Source of the DNA: Thereva unica
Taxonomy: Eukaryota > Arthropoda > Insecta > Diptera > Therevidae
Length of the DNA stretch: 64,000 nucleotides
Assembly: GCA_949987705.1 (NCBI GenBank)
Contig: OX465281.1
Span: forward strand, 143,702,876-143,766,875
Direction: 5' to 3'
Below the pieces are notes generated by a model. The model was not told the origin of the DNA. It did not search any database and worked only from the letters and a program-made list of their open reading frames with translations. The position numbers and the translations under genes were made by a program. Positions 31,609-43,216 of the stretch are shown here, piece after piece (position 1 is the first letter of the stretch; every line of letters starts with the position of its first letter).

Positions 31609-33920
31609 TTTGCCGCAATTTATTTAAATCTCAATTTAATGATGCCAATGCACAGAGTGAAGGTTTTAAAATAAAAAAGTTATTTTCAAATTTGCAAGAT
31701 TTGACCACTTATTAAGAAAAAACGATCCACATAACAAAGCTGTTTTATTTTCTAAAATAAACACTATACAATCTCAAACAAAAATACTTAATCAACTTAT
31801 TGCTTAATCAAATATTTTAGATCGCATACGGTAGACTTAATTAAAGGCTTGTATTTCCGCCATCAGATAAGAGGCAATAAATTTTCATCAGATATCACTG
31901 GAAAACATGAAACTACCTCTTTACCACTCTTATACCGCAGATACTGCCATACAACAAGGTGCATATTACGCCAGATATAGCCTGTCCAAAAATTCATTTA
32001 TCATTTACGAAAACTGTTTATGCTGACATACTTCAATTAGAGGACATGAATAATTGTCCCCTTACAGGACAAGCAAATTCCTTTCACTACATATACATAT
32101 ATGCTTACAAAGCATATGGTTGTTGTTTGCAATTTATGAAACATGCACTCGTTCGTCGAGGACTTTTACTCGGAGGACTCTGGGGTATATGCATTCAAAT
32201 AAGAGACATATGAGAGAAAACGCAACTCTATACAATGTTTCTTGGCTAGAGAATAAAAGCCTCGAAGTCCTGAAAACAACCACAACAACTTATTTACATG
32301 ATGGCGAGCGGTTATTGTTTAATCGATACTTAAGATAGGATCTCAGTACGCGCACATTAGTCCAAATAATTAAATTAATTTGTGTCGCCATATCGCGTGT
32401 TCATTTCAAAATAAATTTATGCTATTCACTGAGCATTACCCCTACCCAATCTCATCTAGTACAATTGCGGTTTGTCACAACGTTTGGAAAATTTCTATTT
32501 TATATGATAAAGCAGTGAGTATGTTACGAAAACCAGGGAAGAAAATGTGCAGGATTTATTCCGTCGATGTGGTTATGGCCTTGTGAGCAAAAGGTAGGAC
32601 AAAATCGGCCCTAATTAAAGGCCGAGAGTGTAAAGAGCTCTTATCTGATTAAGGCTAATTAACGTGTGAGCAATAAACGCAAAATGCTAATTTAATTGTT
32701 GCTCCATGAAAATGGAAAACGCCAACAACTAGTAGCAGGAAGGAAAAGGAGCAGAAACAGAAAACTCCCGGGGTTAGTCCAGAAAGTTTTCACGTAAAAA
32801 TAAAAGTTCAACCCCGACATATGCAACACGTCAGGTTTAATTTGAAACGATATAAAATGGTTCAACCTCTAAGAAAGGAGTTTACGCGATAATTTCATAT
32901 TACAAGCACGAGATTTCAAGGACGGCGTGTCAGAGTATATGCATGTTACAAACAAAAATTGAGGTAAATAAAACTCATAAAATGCCACTTAAATGAAATT
33001 TAATTACCAAGACTTACCGAAGTAAATTGGAAACTATGTCTAGGGTATTTATGTTTTGATTTATGTCCTTTCTTAAGATTTTAGTTTTCTTATTAACTAT
33101 GCAAAATTATATGCACATAAATAAAGTTGAAGAAATATTAATAACTTAATTATTGTATACGTAAGCTGTTTTTGCACCATAATATCGGAAAGTTTCCATA
33201 TGTTTGACTTTAAGTGCCTAAGGAGACTTAAATGTTTTAATTACTACCTTCAACTATTGTTTCTGAAATAAAGGTTTTAGAAATAAAGACCAGATATCGA
33301 AATATAGACTTATAATTTGTTGATATGCTTCGATTCAAAATTGTGGAAATATTTATATTACTACTAATGTTTGAAAGTCTCCTTATTTAAGCGGAAATAA
33401 TCAAACTAATTAAATGATACTGATTCCACTAAATGCTTGCTGACTAGCATTTTCAAGAGGAAAGAGGGCAGCACAAAACGAAGAATGTGCGATACTGAAG
33501 TGAGGTTTGCCCATCACTTTCAGCTCTATGAAAATGGAATGTGGCAGTCCCAACATCTGCCTAATGAATCTGTTTTATTCATACAAAGGTTTAGATTTTG
33601 CTGTTGCATTGGTTCATATTTCAGGTAAGATGTTAGTTAGCATACTCAATAATCCCGCTCTGGTTCTATTACAGAGATTAAGCAGATATGATAAGTACTC
33701 AGTTAGGGGACCGCATTGCTAAAACGATACTCGCGTTTAAAAGTATACAGCTTTCGACGCCGGTACATTTGGTACTCAAATATCCACGCAGAAAACTCAA
33801 AATTTTTGTCCTCGGGATCGCGTAGCAATGAATTTTCTAGGGGCACACGAGGCGCGAATGAGGCAAAGCTTTAGATGCCTTGTGTTGCCATCATAAGGTA
33901 ATCAATACGGGTCCACATGA
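31609..33920. other. No recognised gene
   Basis: Frames such as 31959-32213, 32054-32338 and 33437-33722 overlap one another and show no family motif. No TIR, LTR or RNA gene is recognised. If the window holds ancient unique host DNA, this stretch and 39,341-42,700 are the best candidates. Confidence 0.45.
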
Positions 33921-34585
33921 CCCAGTAGGAATTCTAGGAAGGCCTTACCGATGGAGCACTGAAATAAGTACTCATCTGGTAAGGGGTACCCCTTATTTTC
34001 TTGGTGCTAGATGAGCCCTTACAAACCCCATTACAAGAGAAGGCAGATGGTAAGGTGTAGTCCAGAATTATACCCAAACAAGTGAGAATCTGCCCGATGA
34101 CTCAAGGGAGCTTTCCTGGAGTTTTCATAAATTTTATAGAAAAAAAGAAAACGGGCAATTATATTCGTCGACATAAAATGCGACATTAGCATACTAATAG
34201 CCCGGCTCTCATTCGATACGGAGGACAAGCAGTTTTGGAGAAGTGGAGAATTTAGTTGGGGGACTGCTTAGGTAAAGCCACTCTCGGGCTTGGAAAAAAA
34301 GGCGTTTGTAAAAGATGAAAAAAATAAAAGCATTTCTACACCGGATCACATATCCACAGGCGCCCATGAATATCTCTTTTTGCAATGTTGCATTTGCTGC
34401 CTTACTATACCCCTTACAAATGAGCAGTTCTATAAGTACTCTAAGGTAAGTACTAAAGTAAGGCCTTACCCCCTATGACATCGTGTGTAAAAGTAAGCAC
34501 TTCTGTAAAAGGGTGTGGTAAGGCCTACCCCTTACCAGTAAGTGCTGATTTCAGTACTTCTGTAAGCTTACCGGTCCTACTGGGG
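33921..34585. mobile_element. ~665-bp foldback element with CCCAGTAGGA ends and GTAAGG words
   Basis: CCCAGTAGGA at 33921 is matched by TCCTACTGGG at 34575-34584. Inside each end AAGTACT and GGTAAGGGGTA follow in mirrored order (about 33,970-33,995 and 34,505-34,555). Extra copies of GTAAGG/CCTTAC occur near 34,050 and 34,440-34,470. No coding frame and no clear TSD. Confidence 0.6.
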
Positions 34586-34734
34586 AGGAAATAGTGCTAG
34601 CCTCATAGGAACCCTATCTACACCACCACACCGTTGGCAAAGAATTTAAAACCATATAACTCAACAGACACAACTGGTAAATAAATTGATCAATTAACTT
34701 ACCTTTTAACGGTTATCTGTTCACGTGCTCCCCA

Positions 34735-34850
34735 CCCACAATGATACCAAGACAAGACCTAGCTATGCTCACAAGGACAAGGCCAAGACGAAGACCAAGA
34801 CTACATTATCCTTGTCTTGTTCTTGCGTTTGCTCATCATTACTTGGGCGA
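34735..34850. mobile_element. Copy of the CAAGAAC foldback MITE
   Basis: In reverse complement it starts TGATGAGCAAACGCAAGAAC and follows the left half of 2466-2645 closely, including TAGTCTTGGTCTT. The other terminus is degenerate. Confidence 0.55.
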
Positions 34851-35500
34851 CACGGCAACACCTTCTGATGAATTGGGTGATTTTCATTGTTTCGCAGCCA
34901 TACAAAAGAACTGGCCTAACATTGGTGTTGGCTTTTGGTTGAGGTCTCTGCCGATCAAGCATGCGCTTCTTGTTTCATTTCTTCCTCGACACTAAAAAGC
35001 AGCCTTCCATTCTTACTCTTTAGGCCATGGTTTTCAGTAGAGTGCTTTCGCGAGAGCTTTTTAGTAATATAGGTAACACGCCTTACTGTTGCCTACGCTT
35101 GCCGTGTTTGCCGCTTTTCTCTGAGTTGGTTTTTCTGCCGCCTTTTATCCCGTCGGACACTTCTCACACCGGAAGTATTCCCGTACAAGTTGATGAGGTT
35201 TTTCCAAATTCCAAATGGCAAACAGTGGTCACTTGCACTGTCTGCTCGCCTAAAACTCCTGACATTCTCCACATTAATTATCTGTCTGCGGCTGAAGGCC
35301 ATGTGATCTATTTGATTTCTTGTTCTACCATCCGGGGTTATTCAGATCTTGTTGTTTATCTTCTTGTGATAAAAGCAAGACCATAAGTTGGTGAGAGCTC
35401 CAGAAGAAAACGAAAAATTCTCCATTGCTATTAGCACCTTGGCTTATGCCGTGATTTCCAATTGTGTGTTCTAGGACGATGTTGCTGGGGCCAATCGCCG
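34851..35500 (-). pseudogene. RTE-type relic with endonuclease and C-terminal tail joined
   Basis: On the minus strand, from about 35,480, the endonuclease reads GNHGISQGANSNGEFFVFF. At 35,330-35,240 it reads PDGRTRNQIDHMAFSRR and VENVRSFRRADSASDH, giving the SDH catalytic block. At about 34,900-34,860 it reads GCETMKITQFIRRCCR, the tail signature also seen near 2,220. All of RT between them is missing, so this is an internal deletion. Open frames on the plus strand (34741-34995, 35027-35386) are shadows. Confidence 0.65.
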
Positions 35501-35597
35501 ATCAAAATAATGAAAAAATATTAGCATAAATGTGCAGGCATAACTGAGCGGGAAATAAAGTGCTCAGAATCTTAGTCCTTCTTACTCTAGTTATGTA

Positions 35598-35759
35598 TAC
35601 AGGGTGTCCCACATAAACTTACAAAGCGGCCGGCTGTGGATAGGTCGTGGATAGACGAACAAAAAATCGTATGGGTGGGGGGGGGGGGGGAAATCGTAAC
35701 GGTTGAGCCGCTAGGGCGTTTTGAAGTTTTTTTGCTAAAGTTTTACATATCACCCTGTA
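35598..35759. mobile_element. ACAGGGTGT-type MITE, copy 2
   Basis: TA followed by CAGGGTG at 35600 is mirrored by CACCCTG (35751-35757) followed by TA, so a TA duplication is plausible. The interior GGCTGTGGATAGG word matches the copy at 18516-18676 in reverse. A run of more than ten G lies near 35,681-35,694. Confidence 0.6.
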
Positions 35760-36508
35760 TTTTTGTAACCGTATAACCTATTTTCATGGTTATGGTACCA
35801 GTGCACGCAGAATTCCTCCACCTATCTACAACGGTAAAAACAATGGTCTTATCTTACCAACTTTTGGAGTTATGAATCGCCAAAGTCAAAATTTCGTTAT
35901 TTTTTCACTAAAATTTCAACTAAAACACCTTTTTCTCCAAAAAATACGCGATAAACCAATATTTTTTTTAATAAAATTGGAAAGTTTGGACAATTTCCTA
36001 TGAATAATGTATAATAACTTTTACGCTAGGGCCTTTCCTTTTGAAGTTGTAAGCAATTTTAATGTTAAAATTTGCCTAATTTGATGCTTATTTGGTACTT
36101 TTCGATAAAGGTCAGATGGAAAAGTACTAAAGAAGGACGAAATACAGCCAATTTCAACATTAAAAATGCTTATAACTTCAAAACTGGAGGCCGTAGCGTA
36201 TAAGTTGTATTACATTATTCATAGGAAATTGTCCAAGCTTTGATTGTTTTGGTTTTCCAGATTCTTCATTTTGCCGACGGGATTTTTATGTTTGCCTTGA
36301 GCGCCTCGGACCCCTCTTTGCATGGTTGTTTTTCAAGGGAGAAATTATTTAATATTTTCTAATTTGGATGAGCCCATGATTTGGTTTTTCAGGTTGATGA
36401 TAATGGCATGAAGACGCCACTTAGTTGGGTGTATTTAGTGAATTTGTTTGGCCAGCCATCTCCCAACTAATAACTAACCAGTCCAATGATGCTTGACCTC
36501 CGTAATCG
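35760..36508. other. No recognised gene
   Basis: An inverted relationship is visible between 35,965-36,060 (GGACAATTTCCTATGAATAAT) and 36,175-36,240 (ATTATTCATAGGAAATTGTCC), with arms enclosing about 200 bp. It suggests a further small foldback element. Nothing else is recognised. Confidence 0.4.
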
Positions 36509-36517
36509 AACGAGAAC

Positions 36518-39331
36518 TTCTTCTTCTTCTTTAACGGCTCTACAACCGGGATCCGGTCCTGGCCTCGCGCAACTGTTCTCTCCACCGGTCCTGATTCTGA
36601 GCCGATGTCATCCCCAAACTCTGAGCGTCCTGGTCCACGCCATCCCTCCAGCGAAGGTTGGGCCTCCCTCGCTGTCGCACCCCATAGGTCTTACCGCAGA
36701 GAACTTTCCGAGCAGGCTCATCTTCACTCATACGAGCTAGATGCCCTGCCCACCGGAGCCTACCGAGCTTTATTTTCTTCACAACATCTATGTCGCGATA
36801 GCGCTCGTAGATCTCGTCATTGTAGAGTCTCCGGAATCGTCCTTCCTCACATACGGGGCCAACAATCCTCCGAAGTATTTTCCTCTCAAACACGCCCAAG
36901 AGGTTTGCGTGCTTTTTGCTAAGCACCCACGTTTCGGATGCATATGTGAGAACGGGTAAGACCATCGTCTTATATAGTAAAAGTTTAGAAGTTATGGTTA
37001 GATATTTGGATTTGAAGAGCCTTGACAGACTATAGTAGGCTTTGTTGGCTTTTAGCAGTCGTGCGCGTATTTCTGGTTCCATGCTATTGTCGGCTGCTAC
37101 TATTGACCCAAGGTAGGTAAATGATTTTACCACGTCAACCTCGTGTTCCGCTACCTTGATTGTGGGACCAATGTTAGGTGTTCTTCCAGACGAGGCCACC
37201 ATGTACTTTGTTTTGCTTTCGTTAATGTGCAGTCCCAGATTTCCTGCCGCTTGCTCAATCTGAGTGAAAGCTTCTTGTACAGCTGTTGTTGTTCTTCCAA
37301 TGATGTCAATGTCGTCTGCGTAAGCCAGTAATTGGGTGGACTTGTGGAGGATTGTACCCCTTGATGTCACGCCCGAATCTCGGATCACTTTCTCCAACGC
37401 CAGGTTGAAAAGGAGGCAGGCCAGACCGTCCCCTTGTCGGAGTCCATTATAGATGTTGATTGGTCTGGACAGTGTTCCGGATACCTTTACTTGGCTTGAC
37501 ACATTGATCATGGTCAACCTACATAATCTTGTCAGTTTGTTGGGGATGCCGAATTCTCTCATGGCTTTGTAGAGTTCTACCCTGGCTATGCTATCATAGG
37601 CGGCTTTAAAGTCTATGAAGAGGTGTTGAATTGAGTTTTGAAACTCTAGACATTTTTCCATAGCCTGCCTCAAGGTGAAAATCTGATCAGTCGTTGATTT
37701 GCCTGGGCTGAAGCCACACTGGTAATGGTCTATGATGTTTCTGGCGTATGGGGCCATCCTGTTTTGTAGGATAGCGGAGAATATCTTATACACGGTACTC
37801 AACAACGTTATACCGCGATAATTAGTGCACGCTGTGATATCTCCTTTTTTGTGTACCGGACAGAGGATGCCTTTTCTCCAGTCTTCTGGCATCACTTCCT
37901 GCTCCCATACTTGCACAATTAATTCATGAATCGCTTGGTGTAATGTAGGCCCTCCATATTTAACCAGCTCCGCTGCGATGCCGTCTGCACCCGAGGCCTT
38001 GTTGTTTTTGAGCCGGCTGATGGCTCTGCTAACTTCTTCTATGCTTGGTGGCGGCAGCATAGCATTGTCATCAGATATTGGTGGAGCCTCCGAATCCTCA
38101 GTTAGCTCGCCATTTAGCAATTCATGAAAGTGCTCTTCCCATCGCTCCAAGATGCCTTTAGGATCGGTGATCAGATTACCTTCTTTGTCCTTGCAGTATG
38201 TGCAACGTGGTGTGAATTGCGTCATACTGCGGACTCTTTGGTAGAACTCCCGCGCCTGGTGCGGCCGTCGTTCTCTGTACTGTTCTAGCTCACAGACGAG
38301 ATTTTTTTCCCAGGCTTCCTTTTTCCGTCTGTGAATTCTCTTTTCTTCTTTTCTGAGCTCTTTATAGTTCTCTTCGCGTGCCCGTGTTCTCTGAGACTGC
38401 TGCATGGCTCGGTACGCAGCATTCTTACGTTCAGTTGCCAGCTTGCATTCATTATCGAACCAGTCGTTCCGATCTTTACGACTTCTGCCTAAGATGGAAT
38501 CAGCAGTACTAATGACAGTATTTTTAAGGCGGGTCCAGTTCTCTTCAACGCCCGGCATCTCATCCCCAGGACTTAGGGCGAGTTCTAATGCATGACCGTA
38601 GCTGTTTCTGGCCATTTCATTGCGTAGTGCAGCTGTGTTAATTCGAGCCTGATCAGCGGATACAAAGCTTTTCAACGTTGTAATGCGCTCTCGGAGCACC
38701 ATACCAACAAGATAGTGATCCGAGTCGAAGTTGGCACCTCGGTACGTTCGTACCGTCATCAGACCCGAAAGGTGGCGGCGGTCTATCAACACATGATCTA
38801 TTTGGTTGCGAGTGGCTCCATCAGGAGATACCCAGGTGGCTTTATGGATATCTTTACGCGCAAATCTAGTACTTGCAACGACCAAGTTCTTACTTGCTGC
38901 CATCTCTACAACTCGCTTTCCATTGTCATTAGTGTTTTCATGCAAGCTGTGGTTGCCGACATATTGCCTGTATATGGGCTCCCGGCCTACTTTGGGGTTC
39001 AGATCTCCCAGTATGATTTTTACATCATACCTGGGGCAGGCATTAAGTTCCCGTTCAACTAATTCGAAGAATTCTTCTTTATCATCATCCGGGGACTCTT
39101 CTGTAGGTGCGTGAACGTTTATGAGGCTGATGTTGTTAAATTTACCTCGTACACGAAGGGAGCATAGCCTTTCGTTTATTGCTTTAAAGCCGATAATGGT
39201 AGGCTTCATTCTTTTGCTAACCATAAAACCTACTCCTAGAACATGGTGTTTTGTATGACAGCTGTAATATATGTCATACTCAGGTTTTTGCAAAACACCA
39301 TTCCCTGTCCACCTCATCTCCTGAATGGCGG
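36518..39331 (-). mobile_element. 5'-truncated RTE-type insertion with 9-bp TSD
   Basis: The element is 2,814 bp, flanked by AACGAGAAC at 36509-36517 and again at 39332-39340. The 3' end (left) carries an AAG-repeat tail (CTTCTTCTTCTTC on the plus strand at 36518-36530). The 5' end is cut inside the endonuclease, just before QEMRWTG. Perfect TSDs and one long open frame show a recent, target-primed insertion. Older copies of this family lie at 18,066, 48,988, 50,922, 54,117, 56,616 and 63,431. Confidence 0.9.
36540..39317 (-). CDS. RTE endonuclease-reverse transcriptase, 925 aa, lacking the N-terminus
   Basis: The protein would nick target DNA and copy the element RNA there. Visible blocks are the APE-type endonuclease with LINVHAPTEE (64-74), ILGDLNPKVGRE (102-113), NQIDHVLID (171-179) and catalytic SDH at 199-201. 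A basic linker and a CTYCKDKEGN segment follow. RT has NNKASGADGIAAELVKYGG, NYRGITLL, FIDFKAAYDSI, GLRQGDGLACLLFNL and YADD at 666-669. The C-terminus has LRWAGHLARM and GRPNLRWRDGV. The first part of the endonuclease, with the catalytic N and E that precede QEMRW in complete relatives, is missing. The enzyme could polymerise but probably not cut. Frames on the plus strand are shadows. Confidence 0.9.
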   Translation of the reverse strand: MRWTGNGVLQKPEYDIYYSCHTKHHVLGVGFMVSKRMKPTIIGFKAINERLCSLRVRGKFNNISLINVHAPTEESPDDDKEEFFELVERELNACPRYDVKIILGDLNPKVGREPIYRQYVGNHSLHENTNDNGKRVVEMAASKNLVVASTRFARKDIHKATWVSPDGATRNQIDHVLIDRRHLSGLMTVRTYRGANFDSDHYLVGMVLRERITTLKSFVSADQARINTAALRNEMARNSYGHALELALSPGDEMPGVEENWTRLKNTVISTADSILGRSRKDRNDWFDNECKLATERKNAAYRAMQQSQRTRAREENYKELRKEEKRIHRRKKEAWEKNLVCELEQYRERRPHQAREFYQRVRSMTQFTPRCTYCKDKEGNLITDPKGILERWEEHFHELLNGELTEDSEAPPISDDNAMLPPPSIEEVSRAISRLKNNKASGADGIAAELVKYGGPTLHQAIHELIVQVWEQEVMPEDWRKGILCPVHKKGDITACTNYRGITLLSTVYKIFSAILQNRMAPYARNIIDHYQCGFSPGKSTTDQIFTLRQAMEKCLEFQNSIQHLFIDFKAAYDSIARVELYKAMREFGIPNKLTRLCRLTMINVSSQVKVSGTLSRPINIYNGLRQGDGLACLLFNLALEKVIRDSGVTSRGTILHKSTQLLAYADDIDIIGRTTTAVQEAFTQIEQAAGNLGLHINESKTKYMVASSGRTPNIGPTIKVAEHEVDVVKSFTYLGSIVAADNSMEPEIRARLLKANKAYYSLSRLFKSKYLTITSKLLLYKTMVLPVLTYASETWVLSKKHANLLGVFERKILRRIVGPVCEEGRFRRLYNDEIYERYRDIDVVKKIKLGRLRWAGHLARMSEDEPARKVLCGKTYGVRQRGRPNLRWRDGVDQDAQSLGMTSAQNQDRWREQLREARTGSRL

Positions 39332-39340
39332 AACGAGAAC

Positions 39341-42300
39341 TAGTTGTTTAAATATGCTAATGGCACCCTTTGTGGCCCACAAGGTAATTGACCGTTTTCC
39401 TCGTCCTGTAAAATTTCCAGTTTGGCTCCTTAAGGAGCATATTGACAATGCTGGAAGCTCGCTCTCCTTAGCAGTGCTCTGCATTTTTCCTGCTGGAAAT
39501 AAAATGATTTGCTGCAATTTTGATAAAAACACAAAGGAGAAATCTGATATAAGTGTCTACTTTGTTTTCATTTATAAATCCCCACAAAACCAATCAATTC
39601 TTATTTTTACTGGTGTGAGCTTCCTGAGCTTTCAGATCCCATATTCGGTAATAAAAACTGCCTGTCAAACAAGTACCTAATTGGTATTTCCGAAGACAAA
39701 GATTGTTTCATAAGTCTGCAAGCTGTAATATGAGCTGCTCTATTAGTCTCAACCTTAAAAATTACGTACTTTTATATGTGTTTCATTTAGTGCAATAATT
39801 TCTTTAGCTGAAATAGATTTATACCTAATTCTTGAGGGTTTTACTTGAGCTTAGAAAAATTAACGGTCCTCACCCTATATTACCCTAAATGTCTCTAGTA
39901 TAAATCATTATCACTGAGAAATGATAACAAATTGCATCAATTTGAAAAACCTTTTTATAATATCCCGCAAAATAAACAATTTATGGCACATTGCAGTTTA
40001 CGTTATGTATTATAAAAATATAAACAATAATCCTGACATAAGTAACTGTAACAAACAACCATATAATTGTTTTCTTTCCAGCTAAATGTCTTTCACCCTT
40101 CATATTATAAAGACGTAATCTCTTTGACCATTTTTTTCTAGTGCGTCTACTCGAAACGGATCAAAAACATTCTGTTGATTCTCACCGAACGCAACTGTCT
40201 CACAAGGGATTTACAAAGAATCCAAAAGGGTCGTAACAAGAAAAACATTTATTTCTTAAAAAAAGAAATGAAGGGAGGGAACGAAATGGTTAATAGGCAA
40301 GCAACAATGCAACAAAGTGCATTACACGCATTTTGATATCTATCTTGTGAGGATATCTGAATTATGGGATCAACCCGTTTTTAATGGTCCATTACGAAGA
40401 ATGGTTATGTTTGAATGTTGCTGGATGTTAATGGATGTTGCTATCACACCTCTTGTGCCCTCTAGGGTTGATTTGACAAATGATCTCTTGATATACTTTT
40501 GTTAATTTTATGGAGATTATGGGATGTTAAATGTTTGATTTGATGTGGTACAAAAAATAATCAGAAACTTGGAAAGTGGTGAAAACAATTGTTTTGAACT
40601 TTAAACAATATTTAATTCAAATACGAAGGTAAACAAATAAGACAACTAAGAGCCCCCCCAGCCCAACTGGTTATAACATTATGATTTGATTTGTTATGTT
40701 ACATTATTCATAAGTAATTTCAAAATCAATTTTCTGAAAGAACTCTTTAAAAAATCGAAAATTGACTTTATTCAATTTGCTTCAAAAACTTACTCTGATT
40801 TTTCACCCTAAGCGAGAAAATTTTGTGTCCTTTTCATAATGGAGTCATAGCGAGTGCAGCACTACAGCAACAGATGTACAAGTCATTAGAGGGCATTTAG
40901 GGGTGTATATCCGGGGGTTTTAGCTATTATTGTAATGTTGATGTCGTTATTGTCGCCAAATAACTTCGTAAAAAGTCAAATGCCCTTAAAATAAGCGAGG
41001 AGGAGTATACATGCCAAGGACCAAGGATAAAGAATAAAACTTGTGACCCCATTTTTCCAGCAGTACGTTTTCACCCATCATTTGTTGTTACATAAATGTT
41101 TGATGCAGGATTACTTTCTGCGTGTGTGCCATTCTGCGTATGTTTAAGGATTTTTTAAACGGGGGTGAAATACAAACGCTCATAATTTCATTTCAAGAAT
41201 TATATTTCATATTATTTGTTTGTCTCGCTTCAAGGGCTTTCTTCAGCGTACCACCCCATCTACATGGATGTGCGTATACCTCTGTTTACAGGAGGAATGC
41301 AGGATTGTCAATGGGAGCTCTTTAGATGAGATCGAATTTGTCACTTCAATTTTTTAATAGAAGCTAGGGTTAATATTATTACTGAATCAATTAATTATTT
41401 CTTCGATAAAGTTCTCGGGTCTTATTATTGGCAGAACTAAAATGTTTGATGTTCGATTTTTCAAACTACAGAAAATGCTAATAAAAAAGAATTTTTAGCT
41501 AGCACTAAGTCTAAACTAGTTCATGAGAACAATGTATGCATGGATTCCTGGGAGTCAATTCTGGTTCGGTGCAGTGAAAACATGAAAAAAAATTTACACT
41601 TGACGTTTTACACACCTTTTTTCACTTTATCACTGCACTCAACCTGAAAAAGCGATTCTCGTTGCATTCGTGAAAACTTAATGCTGAATAAAGGCTGAGT
41701 TGAATTTTTATACTAGCAAGTGACAGTTTATCAAATCTATTATTATAGGGACATATTTAAAGTGTAAACTTTTCACGACTTCACTCTAAATTTCCCGGTG
41801 TAAAAAATTTTTATACGTTGTATTTTTATAAAGTTTTTGACAGTAGTTTGCACGGTATAAGAATCGCAATCAACGTGTAAACGTGTAAAAATTTTTTACT
41901 AGCAAGTGACAGCCCAGAAGTCATGAATAACGTTTACATCATACATCCAGAGATATGGTCTCTGAAATTTTCCCACTTACCTAATATCCTTTATTTTCAA
42001 ATTTTTTAGTTCCTCAGTGAAAATTTCACTTCTTATCTGTCTTCTCTTAACGTCGAAATCAACCAAGATAGGCACAATCAAAATAACTGCAGAAATCGAT
42101 ACAGGAATGAAGCCAAAAATATTCTTTGAATATTTTTCTTTAAATAAATATTTTCGGAGATGCTGCTCGCTGAAAACGGAATTCGAACCATTCGAAGTTA
42201 AATAACGAACAACGACGAATTATTTAAAGTATGTAGATACTTGAAAAGACTTTTAAAATGAGCTTTGGTAAAATCCAATAACGCCAAAACGGAGTTATGG

Positions 42301-42700
42301 TGAGAATAACATGGTTGAATATTTGCAAAAAAAAGGGAAATGTTGAAATTTTTGAAGAAAAAAAATTGTTTTTTCCGCAATACCTAAAAAACTAAGTAAG
42401 GTTGTTCTATTATACTAGCTGAAGCAATAAAAAATTTACATTTAAACATACTTTTTATACTTTTTAGTTAATTTTGAAGTAAAATCGTATTTTTAGCCAT
42501 CTTGGAAATCTTGATTTTTTTATATGGTTTTTATGGTCACGCCAACTATACAAGTGTGTAAAATTTGAAGTTCATTGGTTAGTTAGAAGTGGGTCAAATT
42601 CAAGTTGCAAGAGTTGTTTATAAAAAGCGTATAAAAATCAATCGCGTTTTTCGTTGAAATTATCGAAGCTTGTAAATTGTATTAGTCTCGACAATTTTAC
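39341..42700. other. Mostly featureless AT-rich DNA
   Basis: No frame with a recognisable motif. TACTAGCAAGTGACAG occurs twice (about 41,711 and 41,898). GTGCAGTGAAA at 41,569 is mirrored by TTTCACTTTATCACTGCAC near 41,618. These suggest a small inverted-repeat element around 41,560-41,915. Confidence 0.45.
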
Positions 42701-43216
42701 AGCATTCAGAAACTCATCTTAACTCAATCCTCAATTTTTGTTAATTTTATAGTGATCGTTGGTCATCATTTTTGGTGTTTTTCATTTTGTTTAGTGATTT
42801 TTTAAACTGGGGTTTTGTTTTTGTTCCTGTTGTGCTAGTGGTTTTTATTTGTTTTTGTTGTTGTTTTTTCCTGTCAATCTCGACAGCAGTTTCGAGGTTA
42901 GTAGCCCAATTACTTCTTTCTGCATTTTTTTTCCTTTCCCCATTATTAAGGAAAAAAGGAAAATAATTAAAATAATAATTAGATAATAATAATTTCATTA
43001 TTTTCCTGTGAAAAAGTTGGTGCATAACCTTTTATTTTTTTTTTTATTATATTTACTTTGGTGATAACATTCACTTAAGGTTATGCAACGTTTTAAACCC
43101 GTGGATTGCTTCTCAAACTGAAAAATTTTTATTATCAGTTTTAGCAATTCTATTATCTGCAGTTTAATTTCGCTTTCTCGTCTTGGAAATTACTTTTGAA
43201 CACCTTACTTTTTCCA

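Noticed and set aside
31453..31674. 73-aa plus-strand frame
   Set aside because: It runs across the end of the inverted CTTCCCAGTAT element into flanking DNA and shows no motif.
34741..35386. Plus-strand frames of 84 and 119 aa as possible host genes
   Set aside because: The minus strand there reads as RTE endonuclease and tail (PDGRTRNQIDH, SASDH, GCETMKITQF), so these frames are shadows.
42747..43025. 92-aa minus-strand frame rich in K, N and Q
   Set aside because: Low-complexity product of T-rich DNA upstream of ORF1, without a domain.
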